Assembly: GCF_013128195.2 (NCBI RefSeq)
Contig: NZ_CP053452.2
Coordinates: forward strand, 2,480,001-2,544,000
Direction: 5' to 3'
Length of the DNA stretch: 64,000 nt
Source of the DNA: Frigoriglobus tundricola
Lineage (GTDB): Bacteria; Planctomycetota; Planctomycetia; Gemmatales; Gemmataceae
Part shown: positions 1 to 7,400 of the stretch, piece after piece
Layout of the letters: each line of letters starts with the position of its first letter
Position numbering within the stretch: position 1 is the first letter of the stretch
Notes under the pieces: generated by a model
What the model saw: the letters and a program-made list of their open reading frames with translations, nothing else
Database searches by the model: none
What the model was told of the DNA's origin: nothing
Position numbers and translations under genes: made by a program

Positions 1-224
1 TCATCCAGGCCGCTCACGACGCGAACGGGAACCGTGGTCCAGTTCAGGCACTTGACGGCCGCGAGCCGTCGCCGGCCGGCGATGAGTTCCTTGCGCGTGT
101 TCACCACGAGCGGGTGCAAGAGCCCCACGTCGGCAATCGAGCCCGCGAGCGGTAGCACGTTGCCGATGTTCCGCCGCCCGTCGAGTGGCACCACAATGTC
201 CGCGATCGGGAGCAACTCACTCAT
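1..224 (-). CDS. ParB N-terminal-domain protein, 3' part outside window
   Basis: Reads leftwards off the window edge; about 74 residues are visible. It has the start of a ParB/Sulfiredoxin nuclease-like domain: a short lead (MSELLPIADIVVPLDGRRNI), then a GSIADVGLLHPLVV segment and the AGRRRLAAVKCL helix that matches the ParB box II pattern (G-x-R-R-L-x-A). ParB-type proteins use this fold for CTP-dependent DNA clamping or as regulators. Which role applies here cannot be told without the rest. The ATG overlaps the 3' end of the upstream ParB-like gene by 8 bp, so the two are probably translated together. Being next to a second ParB-like gene, an HTH protein and an integrase suggests a maintenance module of an integrated element. 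Confidence 0.75.
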   Translation of the reverse strand, partial: MSELLPIADIVVPLDGRRNIGNVLPLAGSIADVGLLHPLVVNTRKELIAGRRRLAAVKCLNWTTVPVRVVSGLD

Positions 225-1104
225 CGCCGCCCCCGTCGAGAAGTGATGGGACGAGGTTCTTGCGCCGCTTCTGGTTGATCGCCCGCGCGATGCCGGCCGC
301 TTGCATTTTCGGACCGCCCTTGCCCATCACCGTCACCATGCGAAGGGCCGCGGCCGACAGTTCCGCCTTCCCCAGCGCCAGGATGATCTTGACGTTGTCC
401 GGGTCACGCAGGCTCCGGCCCGGATCGCGCTTGCGGAGCGCGCGTTCCAGCACGAACAGCCCAGAGAACACGTTGTCGATGGGGCAATCCCCCGCGTAGA
501 GCATGACGCACAGTTCCCATGCCGCGGTCGCGGACTCGCGACAGGTCCGGTACGCGTTGTAGACCGCCGCGAGGCACCTCACGGTGTACTTCCGCCCGTC
601 GAGCGAGAACCGGTAGCCGGACGCTTCGACCATCTGCTGAGTGGCCACGGCCGTGGCATCGCGGGTCGTCAGCAGAGCGTTGAACCGGCTGAACGTGCTG
701 ACGGCCCCGCGGTCGGAGTTGATCTTCAAGAACCCGTCGGCCTCGCCCGTCTTGTTCGTCACCTCGAAGAGCATCACCGGAACCTTCGCGACGTCGCTCC
801 GCTTCTTCGCCGCCAGGAGCCGGTGCTGACCGTCGATGCACCAATAGGTCCGGTCCCCGCGGCGCACCACGGTGATGACACCGAACTTGACCCACGACAG
901 TTCGGCCGCGATGCGGTTCACCCGCGCCTCGTTGACCTGTTCCCGCTGGTAGGAGTGGTCCACGCCAATGACCTGTTTGCTGAGCCAGAGGAACCGGCCC
1001 GGATCATCGACCGTCTTCCACTTGTAAGCGTCGGTCTTCTTCACGATCGCACCGTTAGGCGTGTAGATCTCATCCGGCGGTAATGGGGTCTTGGTCTCGG
1101 CCAT
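217..1104 (-). CDS. ParB/Srx-like protein (DUF6551 type)
   Basis: A 295-residue protein. The N-terminal half carries the ParB-like pattern: YQREQVNEARVNRIAAEL at about residues 53-70, then WCIDGQHRLLAAKKRSDV at about 87-104, the GxHR-type signature seen in ParB/Srx folds. The C-terminal half is helical and ends with basic residues (INQKRRKNLVP). From memory this layout fits the phage and integrative-element family DUF6551; no database was searched. It starts 1 nt after the stop of the upstream HTH gene and overlaps the next ParB gene, so three minus-strand genes form an apparent operon. The likely role is DNA binding in replication, segregation or regulation of the element. Substrate and activity are unknown. 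Confidence 0.72.
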   Translation of the reverse strand: MAETKTPLPPDEIYTPNGAIVKKTDAYKWKTVDDPGRFLWLSKQVIGVDHSYQREQVNEARVNRIAAELSWVKFGVITVVRRGDRTYWCIDGQHRLLAAKKRSDVAKVPVMLFEVTNKTGEADGFLKINSDRGAVSTFSRFNALLTTRDATAVATQQMVEASGYRFSLDGRKYTVRCLAAVYNAYRTCRESATAAWELCVMLYAGDCPIDNVFSGLFVLERALRKRDPGRSLRDPDNVKIILALGKAELSAAALRMVTVMGKGGPKMQAAGIARAINQKRRKNLVPSLLDGGGDE

Positions 1105-1105
1105 C

Positions 1106-1483
1106 TCAGCTTCTCCGGGTTCGGGTTGGGGTATCCATCAGCAGGCCCCCCGCTCGCAGTCGCGCCATGCACTCTTCGCCGCGACGGCGGATATCGGCCT
1201 CGCTCGGCGGTGCGGGAGGCGGGGGAACGTCAGTAGCGGCCGAGGCGGGCAAAGACGCCTTCGTGGTCGCCGCGAAGAACGCCGCAACGGCATCCGGATT
1301 GATCCGCCAGCGCCCGCCGACCTTTACGGCCGTCAGGCGAATGCGGCCCGTCTCCGTCTTGATGCCGTTGACGATCCACCCGTTCGCGACGATCGGGCTG
1401 ACCCCCGCTTGCTTGGCGAGCGTCTCCGTCGTCAGCCACGCGGCGTAGTTCGGCAGCGCCAGGGGCGCGGAAGGCTGTTGCAT
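1106..1483 (-). CDS. Small helix-turn-helix protein (DUF1580/excisionase-like)
   Basis: 125 residues. Residues 15-65 read as a winged or MerR-like DNA-binding domain: TTETLAKQAGVSPIVANGWI, then a GIKTETGRIRLTAVKVGGRW beta-wing, resembling excisionase and planctomycete DUF1580 proteins. The tail is Pro/Ala-rich and basic (MDTPTRTRRS). It is the first gene of the minus-strand group that includes both ParB-like genes. Just upstream lies an 18-bp perfect palindrome at 1534-1551, which is a plausible autoregulatory operator. Excisionase, repressor or both are possible; position next to an integrase-bearing element fits either. Start ATG at 1483 is chosen because the domain begins about 15 residues later. 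Confidence 0.65.
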   Translation of the reverse strand: MQQPSAPLALPNYAAWLTTETLAKQAGVSPIVANGWIVNGIKTETGRIRLTAVKVGGRWRINPDAVAAFFAATTKASLPASAATDVPPPPAPPSEADIRRRGEECMARLRAGGLLMDTPTRTRRS

Positions 1484-1527
1484 GGGGCACCTCGGGAACG
1501 CTTCGAGTATTGCTTATTCGGCACTGA

Positions 1528-1558
1528 GTATCCACTTGGTGTACACCAAGTATCCACT
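1528..1558. promoter_or_regulatory. Palindromic operator with flanking direct repeats
   Basis: ACTTGGTGTACACCAAGT at 1534-1551 is an 18-bp perfect palindrome. The 9-mer GTATCCACT occurs in direct orientation at 1528-1536 and 1550-1558, overlapping its two edges. It sits between the divergent starts of the HTH gene (1483, minus) and the small plus-strand gene (1632). It is therefore a likely binding site for the neighbouring HTH protein. No promoter boxes were assigned with confidence. Confidence 0.5.
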
Positions 1559-1631
1559 AAACACCTGAAAATCAAGCGGTTTATCCCCTAGTGGCGTTGC
1601 ACCTTGCCCATTTCGCCGCAACAATTTCGCC

Positions 1632-1826
1632 ATGCCAAAGGACGACGATGCAGAGACCGCCAAGCAAAACAGGCGCGTTTTGATCAGGCCGCACACGTTC
1701 AAGCAGCTTCAGAAGCTTGCAGAACGAGACGAGGCCGATGTTGCCGAAATGGTGAATCGCGCCTGTCGTGAACTCCTTCGGACCGAAGGGCTGTGGCCCC
1801 CCGCCGACAAAGGCAATGATGACTGA
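1632..1826 (+). CDS. Small hypothetical protein, ribbon-helix-helix-like
   Basis: 64 residues, very charged. A short strand-like stretch (RRVLIRPHTFKQLQKLAERD) is followed by DEADVAEMVNRACRELLRT, which has the spacing of a ribbon-helix-helix domain (beta strand, two helices). Such proteins are usually dimeric transcription or plasmid-copy regulators. It is divergent from the HTH/ParB operon and shares its intergenic operator. Function is an inference from shape only. Confidence 0.5.
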   Translation: MPKDDDAETAKQNRRVLIRPHTFKQLQKLAERDEADVAEMVNRACRELLRTEGLWPPADKGNDD

Positions 1827-1899
1827 TGCCGCTGAAACGCGGCTGAAATGGGGCTAAAGTCGCACTGGAATTTTGTTCAGTAAAATTTGAGGGGATTTT

Positions 1900-2508
1900 A
1901 TGCGGCTGGCGATTGCGGTAGCCTTTCTTGGCCTCGCGAGCGGCAATGCATTTGGCGATGAGAAGTTAAAAGCCGGCACCCCCTATCGATTTCAGGGCGC
2001 TGGCGCCAGCCGGACATTTAAAGAAGCAGACGAGTGGACCGAAATAATGCCTGTCGATTTAAAGATGAAGCCCGAAGACGCATCTGGCCTCATGATTGAC
2101 GATGCGGGGGTCACGGCGTTACTCGTTCCGGTTGGCGTGGCTACCTTTCGAGCCGGCGAGCCCATTAAAGGTGACGCGGGAATCGCCATAACTCTTGCCA
2201 TATTTAGCACCGCCGACGACAAGAAGCGCGAATATATAAAATGGGACAACGCAAAACTATCTGACAACAAAGGAAATAAATACGATCAGATTTTTTATCG
2301 CAGACAGCTTCCACTTTCAAATATCAAGGATAAAAAGACACGGATCGATAGCAAACCCGCAACAGATGTCCTTATATTTGAAAGGCCAGTTGCAGCGTCC
2401 ACAGAATTTTACCTAGAGCTTCCAGGCGAAAACATTGGCGTAGATAAAACATTCAAATTTAAATTTACTAAAAAATCAATAGCCGGTGCCGAAGCACTTA
2501 AAAAGTAG
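1900..2508 (+). CDS. AT-rich secreted hypothetical protein
   Basis: 202 residues. Begins with a clear signal peptide (MRLAIAVAFLGLASGNAFG) and is then a mostly beta, lysine-rich soluble protein with no domain I recognise. Codon use is strikingly unlike its neighbours: many AAA, ATA and TTT codons and long A/T stretches after about 2040. This points to recent transfer from a lower-GC source. The start is supported by GAGGGG five bases before ATG. It ends 34 bp before a 52-bp perfect palindrome that probably stops transcription. It is likely exported; its role is unknown. Confidence 0.6.
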   Translation: MRLAIAVAFLGLASGNAFGDEKLKAGTPYRFQGAGASRTFKEADEWTEIMPVDLKMKPEDASGLMIDDAGVTALLVPVGVATFRAGEPIKGDAGIAITLAIFSTADDKKREYIKWDNAKLSDNKGNKYDQIFYRRQLPLSNIKDKKTRIDSKPATDVLIFERPVAASTEFYLELPGENIGVDKTFKFKFTKKSIAGAEALKK

Positions 2509-2542
2509 CCGCAATTCTGCGCCGGAAGATTCAGTGGTTCAG

Positions 2543-2594
2543 GAATGAGACGCGAGCGGCCCGGCGAATTCGCCGGGCCGCTCGCGTCTCATTC
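2543..2594. terminator. 52-bp perfect palindrome, likely bidirectional terminator
   Basis: Positions 2543-2594 are exactly self-complementary with no loop, centred on the EcoRI-like GAATTC between 2568 and 2569. It sits between convergent genes (plus gene ending 2508, minus small gene ending 2599), as expected for a bidirectional terminator. A protein-binding or cruciform role is also possible. Confidence 0.55.
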
Positions 2595-2598
2595 GCCC

Positions 2599-2751
2599 TC
2601 ACCGCGACTTTGGGAACTCCCAGGGCGATTCCCAGATGACAACCTCTTCGATTCGCTCCTCTTGCCGGCGCTTCCGGGCGCGAAAGGCGCGGGTACCGAG
2701 GATGAAGTACAGAGCCACGAACCCGCACACGCCACTTGCCATGCACAACAT
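2599..2751 (-). CDS. 50-residue single-pass membrane protein
   Basis: Short reading frame. It begins MLCMASGVCGFVALYFILGT (a hydrophobic membrane segment), continues with a strongly basic stretch (RAFRARKRRQEER) and ends in an acidic/aromatic tail (VVIWESPWEFPKSR). GAGG lies six bases before the ATG at 2751, supporting translation. The arrangement (one helix, positive-inside tail) predicts a cytoplasmic C-terminus. It lies between the palindrome and the winged-helix gene and may share that gene's transcript. No family recognised. Confidence 0.45.
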   Translation of the reverse strand: MLCMASGVCGFVALYFILGTRAFRARKRRQEERIEEVVIWESPWEFPKSR

Positions 2752-2823
2752 GCGTTACCTCGTTACGAACCCGATTCGGCTTCCGTAAAGAGTTCTTCGC
2801 ACTCGCCGCAACAAAACACGGGT

Positions 2824-3297
2824 TTAGTAAACCGCGAGCTTGTAGGCGCCGTCCGCGAACGTGATCGGGTTCAGTGCGGGTTCCAGGCCGAGCGCGTCCC
2901 GCAACCGCTTGCGCAGGAGCGACACGTGACTCTGGACGTTCGCGTCTTCGACCATGTCCGGCTCCTCGCCCCACACCGCCCGCTTGAGCCGATCCGCAGT
3001 CACCGGCCATCCGGGATGGGTGGCCAACTCTCGGAGGATCGCCGCGAGCTTCCCGCCGAGTCGGAACCGGTGGCCGTTGAACGCGGCTTCGCCGGCCCGG
3101 AACGCCCATCCGTCCGGAGGGGGCCAACTCGCGAGGAGTTCGACGGGCTGCGCGTCCTCGCGCACGGGAAGGGGTAACGTGGCCTCGGTGCCATCCGAAA
3201 ACCCTAGCGTGATGTATCGCGCGGGCTGTCCGCGCGTTTGCATCGCGTGGGTATGGACGGCGTCGTAAAGTGTTGCTTCGACGGGCTTGGCGGGCAT
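2824..3297 (-). CDS. Winged-helix DNA-binding protein (OmpR/PhoB effector domain only)
   Basis: About 157 residues from the ATG at 3297; an in-frame TTG at 3330 would add 11. The C-terminal ~95 residues are a trans_reg_C winged helix: FNGHRFRLGGKLAAILRELA, then VTADRLKRAVWG (helix 2), DANVQSHVSLLRKRLRDALG (recognition helix) and the wing hairpin ITFADGAYKLAVY. There is no receiver domain, so it is not a normal response regulator; the N-terminus is a short beta-rich region. It may sense something other than phosphorylation or act as an element regulator. An interrupted TGTAC/GTACA palindrome overlies its upstream region. Confidence 0.7.
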   Translation of the reverse strand: MPAKPVEATLYDAVHTHAMQTRGQPARYITLGFSDGTEATLPLPVREDAQPVELLASWPPPDGWAFRAGEAAFNGHRFRLGGKLAAILRELATHPGWPVTADRLKRAVWGEEPDMVEDANVQSHVSLLRKRLRDALGLEPALNPITFADGAYKLAVY

Positions 3298-3317
3298 GGC
3301 TGAATCCGGTGCGTGGT

Positions 3318-3337
3318 TCGTACTGTACAAGAGTACA
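3318..3337. promoter_or_regulatory. GTAC-rich inverted repeat upstream of winged-helix gene
   Basis: TGTAC-AAGA-GTACA at 3324-3337 is a perfect inverted repeat, and another GTAC lies just before it, giving three GTAC units in about 20 bp. It lies 21-40 bp upstream of the ATG at 3297 on the minus strand, a normal operator position. Autoregulation by the winged-helix protein is a reasonable guess. Confidence 0.35.
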
Positions 3338-3436
3338 ATTTACAACGCACCTTTTTTCTACCACCGTTACCACCTTGGTCCCGCTTAAATCCGGCTAAAT
3401 GTTCCGAATGTGCGGCCTCACGTACCAGTCAAACCG

Positions 3437-4765
3437 TTACCCGCTCACGCGTGCGATCCGTTTCCGGACCGCGTCTTGTGGATCGACGTACACGAGGCGC
3501 GTCACTTCGGGCGAGTCCCCGATCGCCGCCGCTGCCGCCTCGTTGCTCTCGAACATCCGCATCACCTCGGTCGCGCGCGAGTGGCGCAACTGGTGGGGCG
3601 TCCACGGCTTCACCTTGGCACGTTTGCACGCGTCCTTGACCCGCTTCCCGTAGACGTCCCGGCGGATCGGCACGGGCTGGCCACCCGCTTGCAACGGCGG
3701 GTACAGGAACACGAAGTCCGTCGGCTTCTTGCCCGCGAGGAGCGGCGCGAGCAAGGGTTGTGCCCTCGGCCCGATGAAGTAGTCCAGGTCTTGCTCCCGG
3801 TGCTCGTTCTTGTGGGCGTTCACGACGTAGTGCCACACGTCTTCGGAGCGGTCGATGTCCCCGACCCGCATCCCGGTCAGGTCTTGCGGGCGCCCGCCGA
3901 TGAGCCAGTGAACCCGGATGAGCGTTTCGAGAGCGGCGCGGCAGTCCTCGCGATCGTGCAGGAACGGGAACGCGGCTTCGACGTCTTCCCATTTGGCGGC
4001 GCGCTTCTTCGGCCAGTCCGGCGCCGTGGTCTTCCCCTTCAGGAGCCGCCCGACGGTCTGCAACGTGTGCCACGTCTCCGGCTTTACCAGCTTCCGCCCC
4101 ACGCCCCACCCGAACATCTGCACAATGTTGCCCTGATAGCCGTTGATCGTCTTGCGCGCCAGGTTCGCATCGATCATGCCCTTTCGGACGGCGCGCAACT
4201 CGTCCGGCCCGAACTGGTCGATCGGGGTGAGCCCGTAGCCTTTGGTGAGGTATTTCGTCGCGGTTTGTTGGGCGTGAATGCGCGACGTCAGTCGCCCGTG
4301 TTTGAGGTAGCCGCCTTCCCCCCCGTCGCCGGTTTTGCAATACGCGATCCAGGCTTCCACCAGCTCGCACACGAGCGCGGTATCACCCAGTGCCACGGAC
4401 GAGCGCTGGACGAGGCGGGTGGCCCATTCGAGAGTGAACCGCGCGTAGGCCGCTTTCGCTTCTTCGCTTTGCCACTTCCCGAAGTATTTGACGTGTCGCT
4501 CGCCGGAGGATTGCCATTCGCAATAGGCTTGGCCGGTCGCCTTGTGCGGGCGCAGTTTCGGGCACGGGCGGACGCTCTCTTTCGGGGCGGACGTCGTCGG
4601 CCGGAACCGGCGGTCGGGCGGGACCGTCACCGCGTTCTTCGGCGACCACCCGAGCCGCAATCGCGAACTGATGGTCGTGACGGACACGTAGGGCGGTCGC
4701 TCGGCCCATTGCTTGTACGTGAGCGTTTCGTCGCCCACGGTGAGCAGCTTCGGCGGGTTGGGCAT
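3437..4765 (-). CDS. Tyrosine-type integrase/recombinase
   Basis: 442 residues, usual size for a phage or island integrase. An N-terminal region (1-110) is followed by a core-binding helical region (about 115-230) and the catalytic domain. Visible catalytic signatures: GGRPQDLTG (first Arg), HQLRHSRATE (His-x-x-Arg box) and RLVYVDPQ, with the nucleophile Tyr at about residue 426. It makes site-specific strand exchange between att sites. It is transcribed away from tRNA-Ala(CGC), whose 3' end is 157 bp upstream. Short CTACGG/CCGTAG repeats lie between them like integrase arm sites. The tRNA 3' half is the likely att core. The island it belongs to would extend leftwards, out of the window. Confidence 0.9.
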   Translation of the reverse strand: MPNPPKLLTVGDETLTYKQWAERPPYVSVTTISSRLRLGWSPKNAVTVPPDRRFRPTTSAPKESVRPCPKLRPHKATGQAYCEWQSSGERHVKYFGKWQSEEAKAAYARFTLEWATRLVQRSSVALGDTALVCELVEAWIAYCKTGDGGEGGYLKHGRLTSRIHAQQTATKYLTKGYGLTPIDQFGPDELRAVRKGMIDANLARKTINGYQGNIVQMFGWGVGRKLVKPETWHTLQTVGRLLKGKTTAPDWPKKRAAKWEDVEAAFPFLHDREDCRAALETLIRVHWLIGGRPQDLTGMRVGDIDRSEDVWHYVVNAHKNEHREQDLDYFIGPRAQPLLAPLLAGKKPTDFVFLYPPLQAGGQPVPIRRDVYGKRVKDACKRAKVKPWTPHQLRHSRATEVMRMFESNEAAAAAIGDSPEVTRLVYVDPQDAVRKRIARVSG

Positions 4766-4843
4766 GACGTTCTCTCGGAGTGCGTTTCCGAGGATACATC
4801 GGTTGCGCCGGGAAGGGCAGGGGAGTTGCGAACTCGCGACCTT

Positions 4844-4880
4844 CCGTAAACTACGGGACCGTAGAAACGGGGGACTACGG
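4844..4880. promoter_or_regulatory. CTACGG/CCGTAG repeat cluster, possible integrase arm sites
   Basis: CCGTA at 4844-4848, CTACGG at 4851-4856, CCGTAG at 4859-4864 and CTACGG at 4875-4880 form alternating inverted and direct copies in 37 bp. They lie between the integrase start and the att-like tRNA 3' half, where integrase or excisionase arm sites are normally found. Confidence 0.35.
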
Positions 4881-4884
4881 AGGG

Positions 4885-4963
4885 GAAATGAAAAACGCCT
4901 GGGATTTCCAGGCGTTTTGAGTGGAGCGAAGGAGAGTCGAACTCCCGACCTCTTCGTTGCGAA
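4885..4963 (-). repeat. 79-bp att-like repeat: tRNA-Ala 3' half plus terminator
   Basis: From the anticodon loop of tRNA-Ala through its terminator, 79 bp are repeated without mismatch, in inverted orientation, at 61549-61627. Identity ends at 4963/61549 inside the anticodon stem-loop and at 4885/61627 just past the terminator. This is the usual extent of an att core for anticodon-loop tyrosine integrases. Confidence 0.8.
4892..4918 (-). terminator. Rho-independent terminator of tRNA-Ala
   Basis: Hairpin AAAACGCCTGG / CCAGGCGTTTT (11 bp) with a 5-nt loop, followed in the minus direction by a T-run. It lies 3 bp downstream of the tRNA 3' end and is included in the 79-bp duplicated att-like segment. 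Confidence 0.8.
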
Positions 4964-4994
4964 CGAAGCGCTCTACCAACTGAGCTATCGCCCC
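4922..4994 (-). tRNA. tRNA-Ala (anticodon CGC)
   Basis: 73-nt cloverleaf on the minus strand. The acceptor GGGGCGA pairs with TCGCTCC and contains the G3:U70 pair that marks alanine tRNAs; the discriminator is A. The anticodon loop is TTCGCAA in a CTTCG/CGAAG stem, giving CGC, which reads GCG. CCA is not encoded. The 3' half is the probable chromosomal attachment site of the adjacent integrase. Confidence 0.95.
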
Positions 4995-5145
4995 GGGTTC
5001 ACGAATTCCTGCTCACCGTTCTCACTCGCGGCGTTGTGAAGGACACGCGGCACGCGAATCGGTTCGCCTCTCGACTCACACATAATAAAGCGCGGGCGCA
5101 CACTGGCAAGGGGGAAGTTGCGCCCGCCCGGCGCGGCCGATCTCG

Positions 5146-6995
5146 CTACGGCACCGGGGGACGGAGGCGGGCTTCGATCACTTCGGCCGCGGAGAGGGCA
5201 CGCGCACGCACGGCCGTGTCGTCCATCACTGGCACGTTGGACCGTAACCACGAGAGCGCCTCCCGGCCGCCCACCCGCTGCAAGATTTCCAGAGCCGTCA
5301 ACTTCGTTCCCTGATCGTCCGCGCGGTTGAACAGAGCGATCGTCGCCTGTTCGGCCGGCGGCCCGCCGATCAGCTCCAGCGCCGCCCGCGCCCGGTTCGT
5401 TTCCACTCGGCCGGGCGCGCCGATCAGCGACTGGACCGCACGGGCCGAGTCCGCGTCCTTCCACTGCGGCAACAGTTTGAGCGCCCACTCCCGCTCCTCC
5501 GGGGACGCGGACCGCACCGCCGCTAAACACACGCCCCGCGCGCCGTCCGGGTCCCAACGGGCGTAAGCCGCCATCGCCCGGACCTTCACCCCCACGTCCA
5601 CGTGCTGGCACAGGGATTTGAGTTCCGCCGCCAGTTCGGCCCGGTCCTTCGCGTCCTCGGACAGGAGCGGGTCGGTCATGGCGAGGAGGTCGAGAACCTG
5701 GATCAGCGGGTCATACGCCTGCCGCTCCCGGTACGCGCGGAGCTGTTCCAGCTTGGACCCCTCGGACGGGTCCGGTGGTAACGCGGCGGCCGGATCGCCC
5801 GCCCCGATCAGCTCCCGCGCGCTGGCGTGCAGCGCCCGGCGCGACCGCGGCCAGGGCCGCCAGGACCGCCCCGGTGGCCACGAACCGGAGCGGCCGGAGC
5901 TTCGCGTACTTGTACTGGGCCAGGTAGAGCAGCGTCAGCGGCGGGACCCGCACAGCAGCCCGCGCTGCGGGTCCCGCATGTGCGTCAACCGGACGATCCA
6001 CGCGTACCCGCAGACGATCTGCACCGCACCCGCCGCCAGCGCCGCCCACCGGTAGCCGGGGTCGCTGAACACCGCGAGCAACAGGAGCGTGACGCCCATG
6101 CCGGTCAGGAGCATCCAGGCGGCGGTGGACGGCCGCAGGTCGCGCCGCGGCGTCGCGGGCGGCTTCATCCGCGTACTCAGCGCGGCCGTCAGAGCGACGG
6201 CGATGTCCGCCTGGGTCTGGAGCTGAACCGGATCGCCATGCGCCGCCGGCGGCGGACCGCCGCGTTGCGGAACCGGCACAGGGACCGGCGCCGGACGTGC
6301 CGGGCGCGGCATCGGCGCCGGAACCGGCCGACCACGCGGCGGGAGCCCGGGGGCCGGGGGCGGAGTGGCCGTCACGACCGTGGCGTCCTCGTCCCGCGCG
6401 TTCGCTCGCTCCGAGCGGACCGACGGCACGGGGCGAGAAACGCGCGGGGCCGGCCGGGGGCGCGGGCGGGCTGAGGGTCGGGTTCGCTGCGAGGAGCGTC
6501 GGGGCGTTGACGGCCGGGGACCGGCGCGGGGGGCGGAACGGGCCGAGGGTCGGGTTCGCGTGCAATCGGCGCGGGCTCGCGTTCAACCGGAGGCCGGGGC
6601 GCCGGCGGCAGAACCGAAGTGACAGGCACGGGAACGGGTTCCGCGATCAGTTCGGGCAACTGGATCTCGGGGGCGGTCGGCGCCAGGGGTTCCGGGGCCA
6701 CGATCGCAGGCCGGGCCAGTTCTTCGGGGATCGCAGCGCGTTCGGGGAACGCATCGGGCACAACAGCCCGTTCTTCCTGAACCGCAACCGGTTCGGGCGC
6801 CGGTGGGGACGCGACGGGCGCGGGCAGGGACACAACGGGCGGGTGGAGCGGTTCGCCCGTCTCGGTCAGCCAGTGGACCGGGTCGGCCGGAATCGGGTGC
6901 GGTTTGACGCACGTCTTGCACACGCTGGACTGGCCCGCGCGGCGCTCGTGAGCGACGATGAGCGCGGCACAGTGCGGGCAGCGGTACCGAATCAT
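5146..6995 (-). pseudogene. Frameshifted zinc-ribbon / Pro-rich / membrane / HEAT-like protein
   Basis: One planctomycete-type gene seems spread over three frames. It starts at 6995 with MIRYRCPHCAALIV and CKTCV, a CxxC..CxxC zinc ribbon, then a long Pro/Ala/Glu linker. Near 6440 it shifts to a frame with two membrane segments (STAAWMLLTGMGVTLLLLAV; WAALAAGAVQIVCGYAWIVR, about 6080-5990). A further shift near 5940 gives PLTLLYLAQYKYAKLRPL. The last part runs in frame from about 5830 to 5146 and is a helical, HEAT-like repeat region with WALKLLPQW and ALEILQRVGG. Breaks fall in G/C-rich homopolymer stretches, so read errors are as likely as real decay. If intact it would be a membrane-anchored scaffold of unknown role. 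Confidence 0.6.
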
Positions 6996-7400
6996 CGGCT
7001 ACTCCGGGCGTCGGTTGATCGCATAAACTCATCGGTCGGGCGAGTTTTCGTTCGTCACCAATCCTAGCTTACGCTCTTACCCAAAGTGCCACAACGTCAA
7101 CGAAACCGGCCCCGTCCGCGCAGAACCCCGAGGCAGATTCGTCGCCGCACACCGCCCGAATTCCGGCTGCGTCAAAGCCGGCGAGCGTGCAGTATCGGGC
7201 GGAAGCGAACGCCCGCAATCGTCGCCGCCGCGCGACCGGGACAAGAACGTGCCACGCCGCTCGATCGCAAGTGCCGATTCCACTTGCTCTTGAGTGCGAT
7301 ATCGCCGGCTGGTAGATTTTCATTGGTACGCGAAAAGACCATTGGCTCACGAAACGAAGAGGTTCCGATCAAGGGGTGATGCTCAGCCGGAGTCAACGTC

